A DNA stretch of 14,633 nucleotides. Source: CAZBEA01 sp964519355 (GTDB taxonomy: Bacteria > Patescibacteriota > Microgenomatia > Levybacterales > GWA1-39-11). The notes under the pieces were generated by a model. That model was given only the letters and a program-made list of their open reading frames with translations, searched no databases and was not told where the DNA came from. Every line of letters starts with the position of its first letter. Position 1 is the first letter of the stretch. The position numbers and the translations under genes are program-made. The DNA is taken from positions 1 to 14,633 of the forward strand of contig CAZFJW010000033.1 in assembly GCA_964519355.1 (NCBI GenBank). The letters are read 5' to 3'. Below are positions 6,663 through 14,240 of this stretch, piece after piece.

Positions 6663-7562
6663 TTAAAGAATTTCTTTTTTAGCACCATGTCCTTCTGTTT
6701 GTGTTCTATTGCCTTCCACAGCTCTGTGAAAGAACATTGAAATATCTGATGTCCAGGCAAGACTTTGTGCAAGTGTTTGATCATAACCTTCACCCAGAAT
6801 AAAGTGTTCATACTCAGATTGCGATACATCTCCCCGGATCGCTGATTCTAAAAGCTCAGAATATGCTGCGTCTTGAGCAAGACATGCATCAAATCCATCT
6901 CCAATTGATGTGCCGCCAAAATTTTCTCTAAATATTCTTGCGATATTTCTTTTTGTATCGTCGAATTCTCCTGCATTGTTGGTTTGGGGAATACCAAGGG
7001 TCCGAAGTGTTCGTCTTCCTATAGAAATTGGCGCCTCAAGGGCGCGTTGGAGAGTTGCGATTTTTCTTTGTGGATCAGTAAGAAATACACCATCGCGGAA
7101 TTTTCTTAATTTTGAAGCTAAATACGAAGTATTTACTGATACAATGTCAGGACTATTTGGTTTAATAATGTCTGCAGGGCGATCGCCCACTACATTCTGG
7201 TCATCTACATGACTCATGTGCACAAGAAAATCTGAATCCATTGTGTGTAGAATTGTTTCTGCAAAATCCAGGGGAATTAGTATTGGTTCCATTGGCACAA
7301 AGAAAGCGGCTTCAATAAGTCTTTTGTGATCACGTATTCTATTTGGGATTGTATAATCTGTTGTTACCAAAACAAGATCAAAATCGCTTCTTCTCGTTGC
7401 TGTTCCAGAGGCAACAGATCCAAAGACTTGGCCTCCTACAATTTCGCCATTCCGGTGCATGCTCTGCATCCATTCAAGAGTTATATGTTTTGCCACATCA
7501 AATGAATCAGGATTTGGGATTTTTTTATCCTCTATTTCTTTAAATGTAAAAACTCTTCCCAT
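6663..7562 (-). CDS. Nucleotidyltransferase-fold protein
   Basis: The N-terminal half has the polymerase-beta-type nucleotidyltransferase signature: FGSVASG at 47-53, then SDFDLVLV at 59-66, which gives GS followed by the metal-binding pair D60 and D62. A likely third carboxylate is D99 in the strand PILIPLD (93-99). Such enzymes transfer NMP from an NTP to a protein, RNA, antibiotic or other small molecule. The C-terminal 180 residues are mostly helical and not recognised; total length (299) is well above minimal MNT antitoxins, and no HEPN toxin partner lies beside it, so a MNT/HEPN pair is unlikely. An aminoglycoside-adenylyltransferase-like architecture is possible but not shown. The gene is divergent from the ABC operon (50-base spacer) and convergent with the GlpX-like gene. 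Confidence 0.75.
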   Translation of the reverse strand: MGRVFTFKEIEDKKIPNPDSFDVAKHITLEWMQSMHRNGEIVGGQVFGSVASGTATRRSDFDLVLVTTDYTIPNRIRDHKRLIEAAFFVPMEPILIPLDFAETILHTMDSDFLVHMSHVDDQNVVGDRPADIIKPNSPDIVSVNTSYLASKLRKFRDGVFLTDPQRKIATLQRALEAPISIGRRTLRTLGIPQTNNAGEFDDTKRNIARIFRENFGGTSIGDGFDACLAQDAAYSELLESAIRGDVSQSEYEHFILGEGYDQTLAQSLAWTSDISMFFHRAVEGNRTQTEGHGAKKEIL

Positions 7563-7571
7563 AGTGAGCGT

Positions 7572-7580
7572 ATGATACCA
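7572..7580 (-). promoter_or_regulatory. Extended -10 promoter for the nucleotidyltransferase gene
   Basis: On the minus strand TGG is followed by TATCAT (7577-7572, five of six), an extended -10. Initiation near 7565 would leave three bases before the ATG at 7562. It shares the 50-base divergent spacer with the ABC operon promoter. Confidence 0.5.
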
Positions 7581-7597
7581 TAAAGTATTGATATTTT

Positions 7598-7606
7598 TGA
7601 TATTCT
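7598..7606 (+). promoter_or_regulatory. Extended -10 promoter for the exporter operon
   Basis: TGA plus TATTCT (7601-7606, four of six) forms an extended -10. Exactly six bases separate it from the ATG at 7613, predicting initiation on the A of the start codon. The same hexamer at the same distance precedes the gene starting at 14201. No Shine-Dalgarno is present. Confidence 0.45.
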
Positions 7607-7612
7607 ATAGAT

Positions 7613-8590
7613 ATGTCTGCAATTTCGGTTTCACATCTAACAAAAAACTTTAAAGTTCATAAAAAAGAAGCGGGATTCGGAGGATCGCTCAAGTCATTTT
7701 TAAATAGAAAATACGAGGTTTCTGAAGCTGTAAAAGACATTTCTTTTGAAATCGAGGAGGGTGAATTAGTCGGATTTATTGGTCCAAATGGGGCAGGAAA
7801 AACAACAACTCTAAAGTGCCTTTCAGGTCTTTTGTACCCAAGTTCTGGAAAAGTTGATGTTCTTGGGTATACACCGCAAGAAAGAAAACACGCATTTTTA
7901 CGCAGTATTTCACTTGTCATGGGGCAAAAATCCCAGCTTTGGTGGAATTTGCCACCGCTTGAGACATTCTTATTGAATAAAGAAATTTATGAATTAAAAG
8001 AGAATCAGTTCAACAAAACACTGAATACGCTAGTTGAAATGCTGGATTTGCGCGATATCCTAAAGATTCAAGTAAGAAAATTATCCTTGGGACAAAGAAT
8101 GAAATGTGAACTTGTGGCCTCACTCCTCCATCAGCCAAAAATTCTTTTTCTTGACGAGCCAACAATAGGTCTTGATGTTGTGATGCAGGATGTGATGCGA
8201 AATTTTGTGAGGGACTATAACAAGGAATTTGGTGCGTCGATAATGCTCACATCGCATTACATGAAGGATGTAGAAAGGCTTTGTAAAAGGGTTATTGTTA
8301 TTAATAAAGGGTCGGTTCTTTTTGATGGAGATTTAGTAGATCTGACTAAAAAATACAGAAAAGAAAAACTCGCAAAAATTGAATTTGAAAATGTCCTTGA
8401 TGAAAAAAGAATTTTAGAATTTGGAAAAATTCAGAAAAGAAATAATAATCAAATTGAAATACTTATTCCCCAAAAAAATATTCAAGATTTTGCAGGGTTT
8501 GTTTCTACAAATAAGAATGTGTTGGATTTTTCAATTGATGATATTCCAATCGAGGATGTGATCGGACAAATTTTTAAAGGCAATGAGTAA
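7613..8590 (+). CDS. ABC-2 type exporter, ATP-binding protein
   Basis: This is the cytoplasmic ATPase that powers the exporter formed with the two permeases downstream. All expected motifs are present in the 325-residue protein: Walker A GPNGAGKTT at 57-65, Q-loop glutamine Q105, signature LSLGQ at 157-161, Walker B ILFLDE at 177-182, D-loop GLD at 186-188 and switch histidine H215 (TSHYMKD). The ~85-residue tail after the nucleotide domain and the trio of ATPase plus two unlike permeases match the uncharacterised COG4586/COG4587/COG3694 type of ABC-2 transporter. Its stop overlaps the next start by eight bases (ATGAGTAA), so translation is probably coupled. The family is sure; the cargo is not known. 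Confidence 0.93.
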   Translation: MSAISVSHLTKNFKVHKKEAGFGGSLKSFLNRKYEVSEAVKDISFEIEEGELVGFIGPNGAGKTTTLKCLSGLLYPSSGKVDVLGYTPQERKHAFLRSISLVMGQKSQLWWNLPPLETFLLNKEIYELKENQFNKTLNTLVEMLDLRDILKIQVRKLSLGQRMKCELVASLLHQPKILFLDEPTIGLDVVMQDVMRNFVRDYNKEFGASIMLTSHYMKDVERLCKRVIVINKGSVLFDGDLVDLTKKYRKEKLAKIEFENVLDEKRILEFGKIQKRNNNQIEILIPQKNIQDFAGFVSTNKNVLDFSIDDIPIEDVIGQIFKGNE

Positions 8591-9380
8591 GACGATAGCA
8601 CTGGCTCGTGTTTCTTTTTCCACATACTTAACGTATCGGGCGACATTTATTTTTTGGAGATTTAGAAACCTTATTTCTTATCTTGCATTGATAGTATTTT
8701 GGCAGGCTCTTTTCTCTTCAGGGAATGAAATTTTTTCCTATACAAAAAATGAAATGATGACGTATGTTGTTGGAATCGGATTCATTTCAAATGCAATCCT
8801 TTCAAGTTTTAGTGGTTATATTGCTGAGCAAATTCGCAGTGGTGAAATTACAAAAGATCTTATGCTCCCAATTAGCATTTTTAAAAAACTTTTTGTTGAA
8901 GACTTGATTGATAAAGGATTTAATATTATTTTTTTTGTACCTGAAATGGTATTTTTATCAATTGTTTTTCATATAACTCCAATCATGCCGGATAGTATTT
9001 TAACAATTGGAATTTTTATAATATTTCTTCTGTCGGCAATGTTTTTGTTCTTTTACTTGAATGTATTTTTATCTTTGACAGCTTTTTGGACAGATGATGT
9101 ATGGGCTGTGAGATGGCTTTTTGGCGTAATACTTTTTGATTTCTTCTCAGGCCTGTATTTTCCGTTAGATGTTCTACCGCATTGGGTATTAAATGTTATT
9201 CGTTTTACGCCATTTCCGTATTTGGCATATTTTCCTATGAAATTATGGCTTGGGGACATTTCAACAACTCAGGGAATCCAAGCTGTGGGTATTACCATGT
9301 TTTGGGGAATTCTCTTTTACTTTATCGCAACAAAGCTTTTTAAACGAGGTGTAAGAGATTATGGAGCATTCGGAAATTAA
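8583..9380 (+). CDS. ABC-2 type exporter, permease subunit 1 (COG4587-like)
   Basis: A 265-residue inner-membrane protein with about six hydrophobic helices (near 28-45, 58-80, 112-133, 138-170, 175-198 and 233-250). The cytoplasmic segment IRSGEITKDLMLPIS (85-99) and the C-terminal GVRDYGAFGN fit the conserved gating segment and tail of this permease family. It would pair with the next protein to form the channel. The start overlaps the ATPase stop by eight bases; AAAGG at 8576-8580 is a ribosome-site-like stretch but is only two bases from the ATG, so coupling is more likely. Cargo unknown. Confidence 0.88.
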   Translation: MSKTIALARVSFSTYLTYRATFIFWRFRNLISYLALIVFWQALFSSGNEIFSYTKNEMMTYVVGIGFISNAILSSFSGYIAEQIRSGEITKDLMLPISIFKKLFVEDLIDKGFNIIFFVPEMVFLSIVFHITPIMPDSILTIGIFIIFLLSAMFLFFYLNVFLSLTAFWTDDVWAVRWLFGVILFDFFSGLYFPLDVLPHWVLNVIRFTPFPYLAYFPMKLWLGDISTTQGIQAVGITMFWGILFYFIATKLFKRGVRDYGAFGN

Positions 9381-10175
9381 ATGAAAAAAATCATGCATTT
9401 ATTTAGAGTTTGGAGGCGAATCGCATCTTTGTCTTTGCAGGATCACACTCTTACATTGTGGAGTGCGGGATCTTTTTTAATTGGAAAAGTAGTAAAGTTC
9501 GTACTCTTTTTCATATTTTTGTATTCTGTTCTTTCAGAGGCAGGATCTTTGGCTGGGTATACCCGTGAACAAATAATTGTATTTTTTCTTGTTTTTAATA
9601 TCGTGGATATCTCATCACAATCAATATTTAGGGGTGTGTATGATTTTAAAGGGGAAATTATTTCGGGAAACTTTGATTATCAATTGCTAAAGCCTTTGCC
9701 GTCATTTTTTCGTCCGCTTTTTGGTAAAGCAGATATTGCAGATATGCTGACACTTGTTCCTTTATGGATAACTTTTTTGTATTTTGTTTTGAAAAATGGC
9801 ATTGTTGAAAATCCAGCTTATTATTTTATTTTCGGTTTGGCAATTTTACAAAGTATGATTGTAGCCTTTGCATTTCATTTATTTGTATCTGGAATTGGTG
9901 TTATATCAACAGAAGTAGATCACATAATTTGGGTGTATCGTGATCTTATCGGGATGGGTAGATTTCCAACTGATATTTACTCAAAATTTATTCAGTTTGG
10001 ACTTACTTTTTTTGTTCCTGTTATTGTTCTTATTACAATTCCCGCCAAAGGTCTTATGGGAATTCTCACAATTCCGACAATGATGATTTGCTTTACAATT
10101 ACAGTAGTATTTCTCATTTCTAGTATTTGGTTTTGGAAAAAATCTTTAGGATTTTATACTAGTGCGAGTTCGTGA
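9381..10175 (+). CDS. ABC-2 type exporter, permease subunit 2 (COG3694-like)
   Basis: A 264-residue inner-membrane protein with about six helices (near 28-52, 63-85, 118-137, 146-176, 205-225, 227-255). ISGNFDYQLLKPLPS (94-108) is the counterpart of the gating segment in subunit 1, GRFPTDIY (193-200) matches a family motif before the fifth helix, and the C-terminus SLGFYTSASS is typical. The two permeases are only distantly alike, which suggests a heterodimeric channel. The ATG follows the previous TAA with no gap; GGA at 9372-9374 is the only ribosome-site-like stretch. Confidence 0.88.
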   Translation: MKKIMHLFRVWRRIASLSLQDHTLTLWSAGSFLIGKVVKFVLFFIFLYSVLSEAGSLAGYTREQIIVFFLVFNIVDISSQSIFRGVYDFKGEIISGNFDYQLLKPLPSFFRPLFGKADIADMLTLVPLWITFLYFVLKNGIVENPAYYFIFGLAILQSMIVAFAFHLFVSGIGVISTEVDHIIWVYRDLIGMGRFPTDIYSKFIQFGLTFFVPVIVLITIPAKGLMGILTIPTMMICFTITVVFLISSIWFWKKSLGFYTSASS

Positions 10176-12553
10176 TTATGAAGAAGAATGCAGGTGGTAT
10201 TATTTTTATAGTTATTCTGGTTATGTTTACTGGAATAATATTTAGAAAAGTTTTTTTTGCATCAAAAATTCCTTTTCCCTCCAATCTTCAAATGGCATTT
10301 TTTGCTCCATGGGTGTCATACCCAACAAGGGAGTATCCAAGTGGTCCACCTGCCAAACCGCTTGGTTTTGATAACATTAAAATTTACTATCCAGTTCGAA
10401 ATCTTATAACAGAAATTGTAAAAAATGGACAATTCCCATTATGGAATCCCTACACGTTTTCTGGAACTATGCTTCATGGGACATTTCAGGCAGGAGTTTT
10501 TCATCCTGCATCGTTTCTTTTTTATATACTTCCTCAAATTGATGCATGGACAATAATAATTATTTTACAGCCAATTCTTACTGGTTTATTTACCTTTTTA
10601 TATCTAAGAGGGAGAAACCTTTCTACTAGATCAAGTATTTTTGGGGCACTTGGATACGCATTTTCAGGAATTATGGTGGTGTGGTGGGAAGAGATGTTTA
10701 TTGGGGTGTATTCGATCCTTTTTTTGCCACTGATTCTTTTTGCCATAGACAGGTTAAGAACAAAATTCACATTGTGGAGATATCTGCTTTTGGTAACAGC
10801 AAGTCTTGCAAGTCTATTTTCAGGCTGGTTTCAAGGGACTTTTTACGTATGGGCTTTTGCTGGTTTTTATATAGTTGCATTATTTTTAAGCGATAAAAAG
10901 AAGGATCTAAAAAAAATGGTACTGATTGTTTCGGGTTTATTAAATGCAATTGTTCTTGGTTCTATTCAGCTTTTGCCAGGAATTGAATCATATTTTGAAT
11001 CTGTAAGAAGAGTAAGTGATGTGAAGGGAATGTTTGATGAATATTTAGTATCTCTAAATCACCTTATTACATTTGTTGCTCCGGATTATTTTGGTAATCC
11101 TGCAGTTCATAATTATTATGGGAAAGGATTTTATCATGAGCAGGTTTTATATGTTGGTATTCCAATTTTTCTTTTCGCACTGTATGAGATTTATCATTTT
11201 CGCAATAATAGCATTCATAATACTTTTTTTAAAATTTCTACTGTTGTTGTATTATCATTAGGTTTTGCTCTTCCTACAACATGGTTATTTTTGTATTATT
11301 TAAAACTTCCTTTTCTTTCGGAAATGAATCCTTCAAGAATATTTTTTATTTCTTCTTTTGGATTTAGCGTATTAGGAGCCTATGGTCTTGAAAGATTTTT
11401 TAATTCAAAAATACACATTAAGCCTGTTCTTTTCGCTGTTTTGTTAGCTGCCGTATTAATACTTTTGGGATGGCTTCTTGTGCTGCTGAACCCGCCCGAG
11501 CGGCCTGACAGAGCAGCAATGATAATGCGCAACATGCTGCTTCCATCAGCTATTTTTATAGGGTGTGTCTCTCTTTTTGCAGCAGCTTTTCTTGAAAAAA
11601 TTAAAAAGTTGACATATTTTGGTTTTGTTATTGTAGCAATTGGAGGGATTCTTTATTTCACTAATAAATATTTATACTTTTCTGAAAGAAAATTTATTTT
11701 TACAAATGTTGCAGTATTGGAACAGCTTCAAAAAATATCAGGAATTGATAGATTCTGGTCGGTAGGCGGCGGTCACATCCTCAGTAATATTGGGATTTAC
11801 TATCGTCTTTTTTCACCCGAAGGATACGATTCTTTCAACATTGGAAGATATAATGAATTAATTTATTCTTCACACACTAATGGCATTCTGTCTTATGAAA
11901 TGCCTCGCGCAGATGTTCTTATCTATCAGGCGAAAAATATGGAGGAAGTCGTTCAGAATCATTACAGACTCAGAATGCTCTCTCTTACGGGAACTAAATA
12001 CATTCTGGCAAAAAGCGAACAGGTGCATATGGAAGGGTTGCCATTTGAAAAAATATGGTCAGATCGTACATATGATATTTTTGAATATAAAAAAGTGATC
12101 CCCCGGATATTTATTGCAGAAGCATTTGTTGTGGAATCGGATCAACAAAAAATTCTCAATTATTTATACTCACCAAATTTTGATTTATCAACGCTAGTAT
12201 TGGAGGAAAACCCAGGCGTTAATGTTACAAACACAAAAAACATGTGGAGTGTCCAAAATGTAAAGTACGATTCTGCAAAAATTTCTATGACAGCCACAAC
12301 AGATAAAGATGCACTCTTATTTTTATCTGATGCGTATTATCCAGGATGGAAAGCCTTTGTTGATGGTAAAGAAGTAAAAATTTACAGAGCCCACTATGCC
12401 TTCAGATCAGTTGTTGTTCCAAAAGGAAAACATACAATTATTTTTTCATATGAGCCGAAAAGTTTTACATATGGAATGATAGGTTCTGGAATTGGAATTA
12501 TTGTGTTGTGTTTTTTGATGGCGGGTATTTATAAGAAAAAACTTAGTGGGTAA
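10172..12553 (+). CDS. YfhO-family GT-C-like membrane protein
   Basis: This 793-residue multi-spanning protein has the layout of the YfhO family (PF09586): an N-terminal helix (about 9-28), an extracytoplasmic loop with an Asp (GFDNIKIYYP, 65-74) and FPLWNPYTFSG (88-98), about a dozen helices, then an outside domain ending in the typical YPGWKAFVDG...YRAHYAFRSVVVPKG...FSYEP block (723-762) and a last helix. YfhO proteins are predicted GT-C glycosyltransferases using lipid-linked sugars; Gram-positive relatives are needed for lipoteichoic acid glycosylation. D67 is my guess for the GT-C catalytic Asp. The frame can start at GTG 10172, overlapping the TGA of permease 2, or at ATG 10178, which I find slightly more likely. 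Its place in the exporter operon suggests it modifies the exported molecule. The 3' end overlaps the convergent MFS gene by 11 bases. Confidence 0.88.
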   Translation: MIMKKNAGGIIFIVILVMFTGIIFRKVFFASKIPFPSNLQMAFFAPWVSYPTREYPSGPPAKPLGFDNIKIYYPVRNLITEIVKNGQFPLWNPYTFSGTMLHGTFQAGVFHPASFLFYILPQIDAWTIIIILQPILTGLFTFLYLRGRNLSTRSSIFGALGYAFSGIMVVWWEEMFIGVYSILFLPLILFAIDRLRTKFTLWRYLLLVTASLASLFSGWFQGTFYVWAFAGFYIVALFLSDKKKDLKKMVLIVSGLLNAIVLGSIQLLPGIESYFESVRRVSDVKGMFDEYLVSLNHLITFVAPDYFGNPAVHNYYGKGFYHEQVLYVGIPIFLFALYEIYHFRNNSIHNTFFKISTVVVLSLGFALPTTWLFLYYLKLPFLSEMNPSRIFFISSFGFSVLGAYGLERFFNSKIHIKPVLFAVLLAAVLILLGWLLVLLNPPERPDRAAMIMRNMLLPSAIFIGCVSLFAAAFLEKIKKLTYFGFVIVAIGGILYFTNKYLYFSERKFIFTNVAVLEQLQKISGIDRFWSVGGGHILSNIGIYYRLFSPEGYDSFNIGRYNELIYSSHTNGILSYEMPRADVLIYQAKNMEEVVQNHYRLRMLSLTGTKYILAKSEQVHMEGLPFEKIWSDRTYDIFEYKKVIPRIFIAEAFVVESDQQKILNYLYSPNFDLSTLVLEENPGVNVTNTKNMWSVQNVKYDSAKISMTATTDKDALLFLSDAYYPGWKAFVDGKEVKIYRAHYAFRSVVVPKGKHTIIFSYEPKSFTYGMIGSGIGIIVLCFLMAGIYKKKLSG

Positions 12554-13754
12554 ATGCGTCTTCGAGCGTGATGTCTTTTTCTTTTTCAGACAAAGACATG
12601 ATCCAGCATATCCCTGTAAAAATAGCCGCAAGAAGAAAAGGGGATGGAATTGAAATCTTTTGTGCAACTAGGCCCCCAATGAGCGGTCCAATAATATTTC
12701 CGATTGAAACATAGGATGCATTCAGTCCCTGAATTGAGCCTTGAGATTTCATGTCAGTTTGTTTGGAAATAATCGTCTGGATAAGGGGGCCGACAAATGA
12801 ATTGGCTGTTGCGAAAAGCGCAACAATTACAAGGTAGGATGTTAACGTTTTAGAGAAAAAGTATGCAACAAAAGAAAGTGTGATAAAGAAAAGTGCAACA
12901 GTAAAAGGTTTGAGATCACCGAACTTTTTCACTGTTCGCTGAATAAGAAGCATTTGCGTAACAATTCCGATAACGCCAATCATCGTAAAAATAATTGAAA
13001 TTTCTTTTGCTCCAACACCAATTACTTTTACTAAAAATGGCTGGTATGCAAATATGAGTATTCCAAATGCGGTGTTATACAGAAGTGAAATTTGAAGGGT
13101 TTTGCCTACTGCAGGATGGACTAGTGTTTTGGCAAGAAGCGGAATATCAAAGAGTTTGCCTTTTCGCACTTCGCCCATGTGCTGATTGGTCTCTGGTAAA
13201 AATATCATTGTTACAACAACCGAAATTGCCGCAATTACTCCTGCAATAATAAAAGGAAGCGCGGGATTGATTCCTACAGTAAATGCTGAAATTGCGGGAC
13301 CAAAAAAGAATCCAAATCCAAACGCTGCGCCTAAAATTCCAAATCCCTTTGCACGTGACTTAGCGTCCGTTGTATCAGAAATTACTGCTGAGATTACAGG
13401 AATATTTCCTGCTGTTATTCCATCAAGGGCTCGGGAAAGGAAGAGGAAGAGCGCGCTTGGTGCGAATGCTGCCATAAAAAATGAAAGTGATGTTCCGGCA
13501 AGTGAAAGAACCAGCATTGGCTTGCGTCCGTATTTGTCAGAAAGCCTTCCGATTATTGGGTTTGAAATAAATGCACACAAGGAAAAAAGTGCAAAAAGAA
13601 GTCCATTTTGAAAATCACTGAGGCCAAATTTATGAGAATATGAATAAAGGATAGGAATAATAATTCCATACCCAATTGAGTTCACCACAGCAATTAAAGC
13701 AACGATTAAGAGATTTCGGGACATCCATGTATTATCTGAAATATCGGGTCCCAT
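12543..13754 (-). CDS. MFS transporter, drug:H+ antiporter-like (TetA/MDR type)
   Basis: A 403-residue, twelve-helix inner-membrane transporter. The loop between helices 2 and 3 carries motif A, GRLSDKYGRKP (69-79); helix 4 has the motif-B-like SRALDGITAGN (107-117); helix 5 has the antiporter motif C region ending in FFGPAIS (150-156); helix 1 has GYGIIIPIL (28-36). These mark the 12-helix drug/proton antiporter group that includes TetA and multidrug pumps; actual substrate unknown. The start may be the second in-frame ATG at 13724 (MSRNLLIV), which places the first helix close to the N-terminus and lies exactly six bases after GATAAT. The stop overlaps the YfhO gene's end by 11 bases on the opposite strand. 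It lies 33 bases downstream of the small membrane-protein gene and could also be co-transcribed with it. Confidence 0.9.
   Translation of the reverse strand: MGPDISDNTWMSRNLLIVALIAVVNSIGYGIIIPILYSYSHKFGLSDFQNGLLFALFSLCAFISNPIIGRLSDKYGRKPMLVLSLAGTSLSFFMAAFAPSALFLFLSRALDGITAGNIPVISAVISDTTDAKSRAKGFGILGAAFGFGFFFGPAISAFTVGINPALPFIIAGVIAAISVVVTMIFLPETNQHMGEVRKGKLFDIPLLAKTLVHPAVGKTLQISLLYNTAFGILIFAYQPFLVKVIGVGAKEISIIFTMIGVIGIVTQMLLIQRTVKKFGDLKPFTVALFFITLSFVAYFFSKTLTSYLVIVALFATANSFVGPLIQTIISKQTDMKSQGSIQGLNASYVSIGNIIGPLIGGLVAQKISIPSPFLLAAIFTGICWIMSLSEKEKDITLEDAFTH
13731..13736 (-). promoter_or_regulatory. -10-like element favouring a shorter MFS start
   Basis: GATAAT on the minus strand (five of six) is followed by exactly six bases and the in-frame ATG at 13724. 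A weaker alternative, TATAGG at 13767-13762, lies seven bases before the ATG at 13754. If the leaderless spacing seen elsewhere holds, the shorter protein is the likelier product. Confidence 0.35.
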
Positions 13755-13787
13755 TACAAGTCCTATATGGAAATATGCCTTTACAAA

Positions 13788-14201
13788 TTAAGTGCCTGCG
13801 ATAAAAAGGGATCCTACCAAGAGGGCGCCAAAGAAAAACCCCCACGATAGAATAAGTGATTCGACTTGACGTGATCTCGAAAAGATAAGTGGTATAAGTG
13901 ATTCGATTATAAATGAAAGCAGAATTGAGGTAAGTGATAGAAGTATGTCGAGTCCAGCCTGTCCTTGAGGAGTAAATGGAAAGTAGGTAAAAAGAAGATA
14001 TTTGACAGTTAGATATCCTCCAATTGCAATTCCAATGCCTATTATCCCGCCCGCCAGAGCCATAAGTCTCCAGTCTCCTTTTGGAATATCTATTTTTCGT
14101 GTGGGTTCTGCATTTTCCGCGACAACTTCCCTGTCTGTCAAAGGATTTTTTTCTTCATCAAAACGGCCTTGGGAAGGAATAGAGGGAATTATATCTTCCA
14201 T
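13788..14201 (-). CDS. Small three-helix membrane protein, unknown function
   Basis: The 137-residue protein has a charged, Pro-rich cytoplasmic-looking N-terminus (1-43) followed by three hydrophobic helices (about 45-72, 83-107, 115-135). Gly-rich packing (AGGIIGIGIAIGG) is seen in the first helix. No catalytic residues or known domain are evident. It follows the DUF4389-like gene with a 39-base spacer holding a promoter and precedes the MFS gene by 33 bases, all leftward. A role in the envelope is the most I can infer. Confidence 0.7.
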   Translation of the reverse strand: MEDIIPSIPSQGRFDEEKNPLTDREVVAENAEPTRKIDIPKGDWRLMALAGGIIGIGIAIGGYLTVKYLLFTYFPFTPQGQAGLDILLSLTSILLSFIIESLIPLIFSRSRQVESLILSWGFFFGALLVGSLFIAGT

Positions 14202-14207
14202 ACTCTA

Positions 14208-14236
14208 AGAATACACGCGAAAAAGTAAGAGTGCAA
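14208..14236 (-). promoter_or_regulatory. Two-box promoter placed for a leaderless start
   Basis: On the minus strand TTGCAC (14236-14231), a 17-base spacer and TATTCT (14213-14208) are followed by six bases and the ATG at 14201. Initiation at the usual distance falls on the A of the start codon. The -35 matches the key TTG only. Confidence 0.45.
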
Positions 14237-14240
14237 ATTG

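Noticed and set aside
6663..7562. MNT/HEPN toxin-antitoxin pair
   Set aside because: The nucleotidyltransferase is about three times the size of an MNT antitoxin and neither neighbour resembles HEPN.
10155..10160. TATACT as an internal promoter for the YfhO gene
   Set aside because: It lies inside the permease 2 coding sequence, would leave an 11-base leader, and has no clear -35. Tight gene overlap already explains expression from the operon promoter.
7613..12553. Phage-defence or other immune island
   Set aside because: ABC ATPase, permeases and YfhO have normal transporter and membrane-enzyme signatures; no nuclease, reverse transcriptase, TIR or other defence domain is visible anywhere in the window.
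13186..13611. Long plus-strand open frame (141 codons) opposite the MFS gene
   Set aside because: It is antisense to a clear transporter gene; its Pro/Ala/Lys-rich composition is the mirror of hydrophobic codons, and it has no promoter or known domain.
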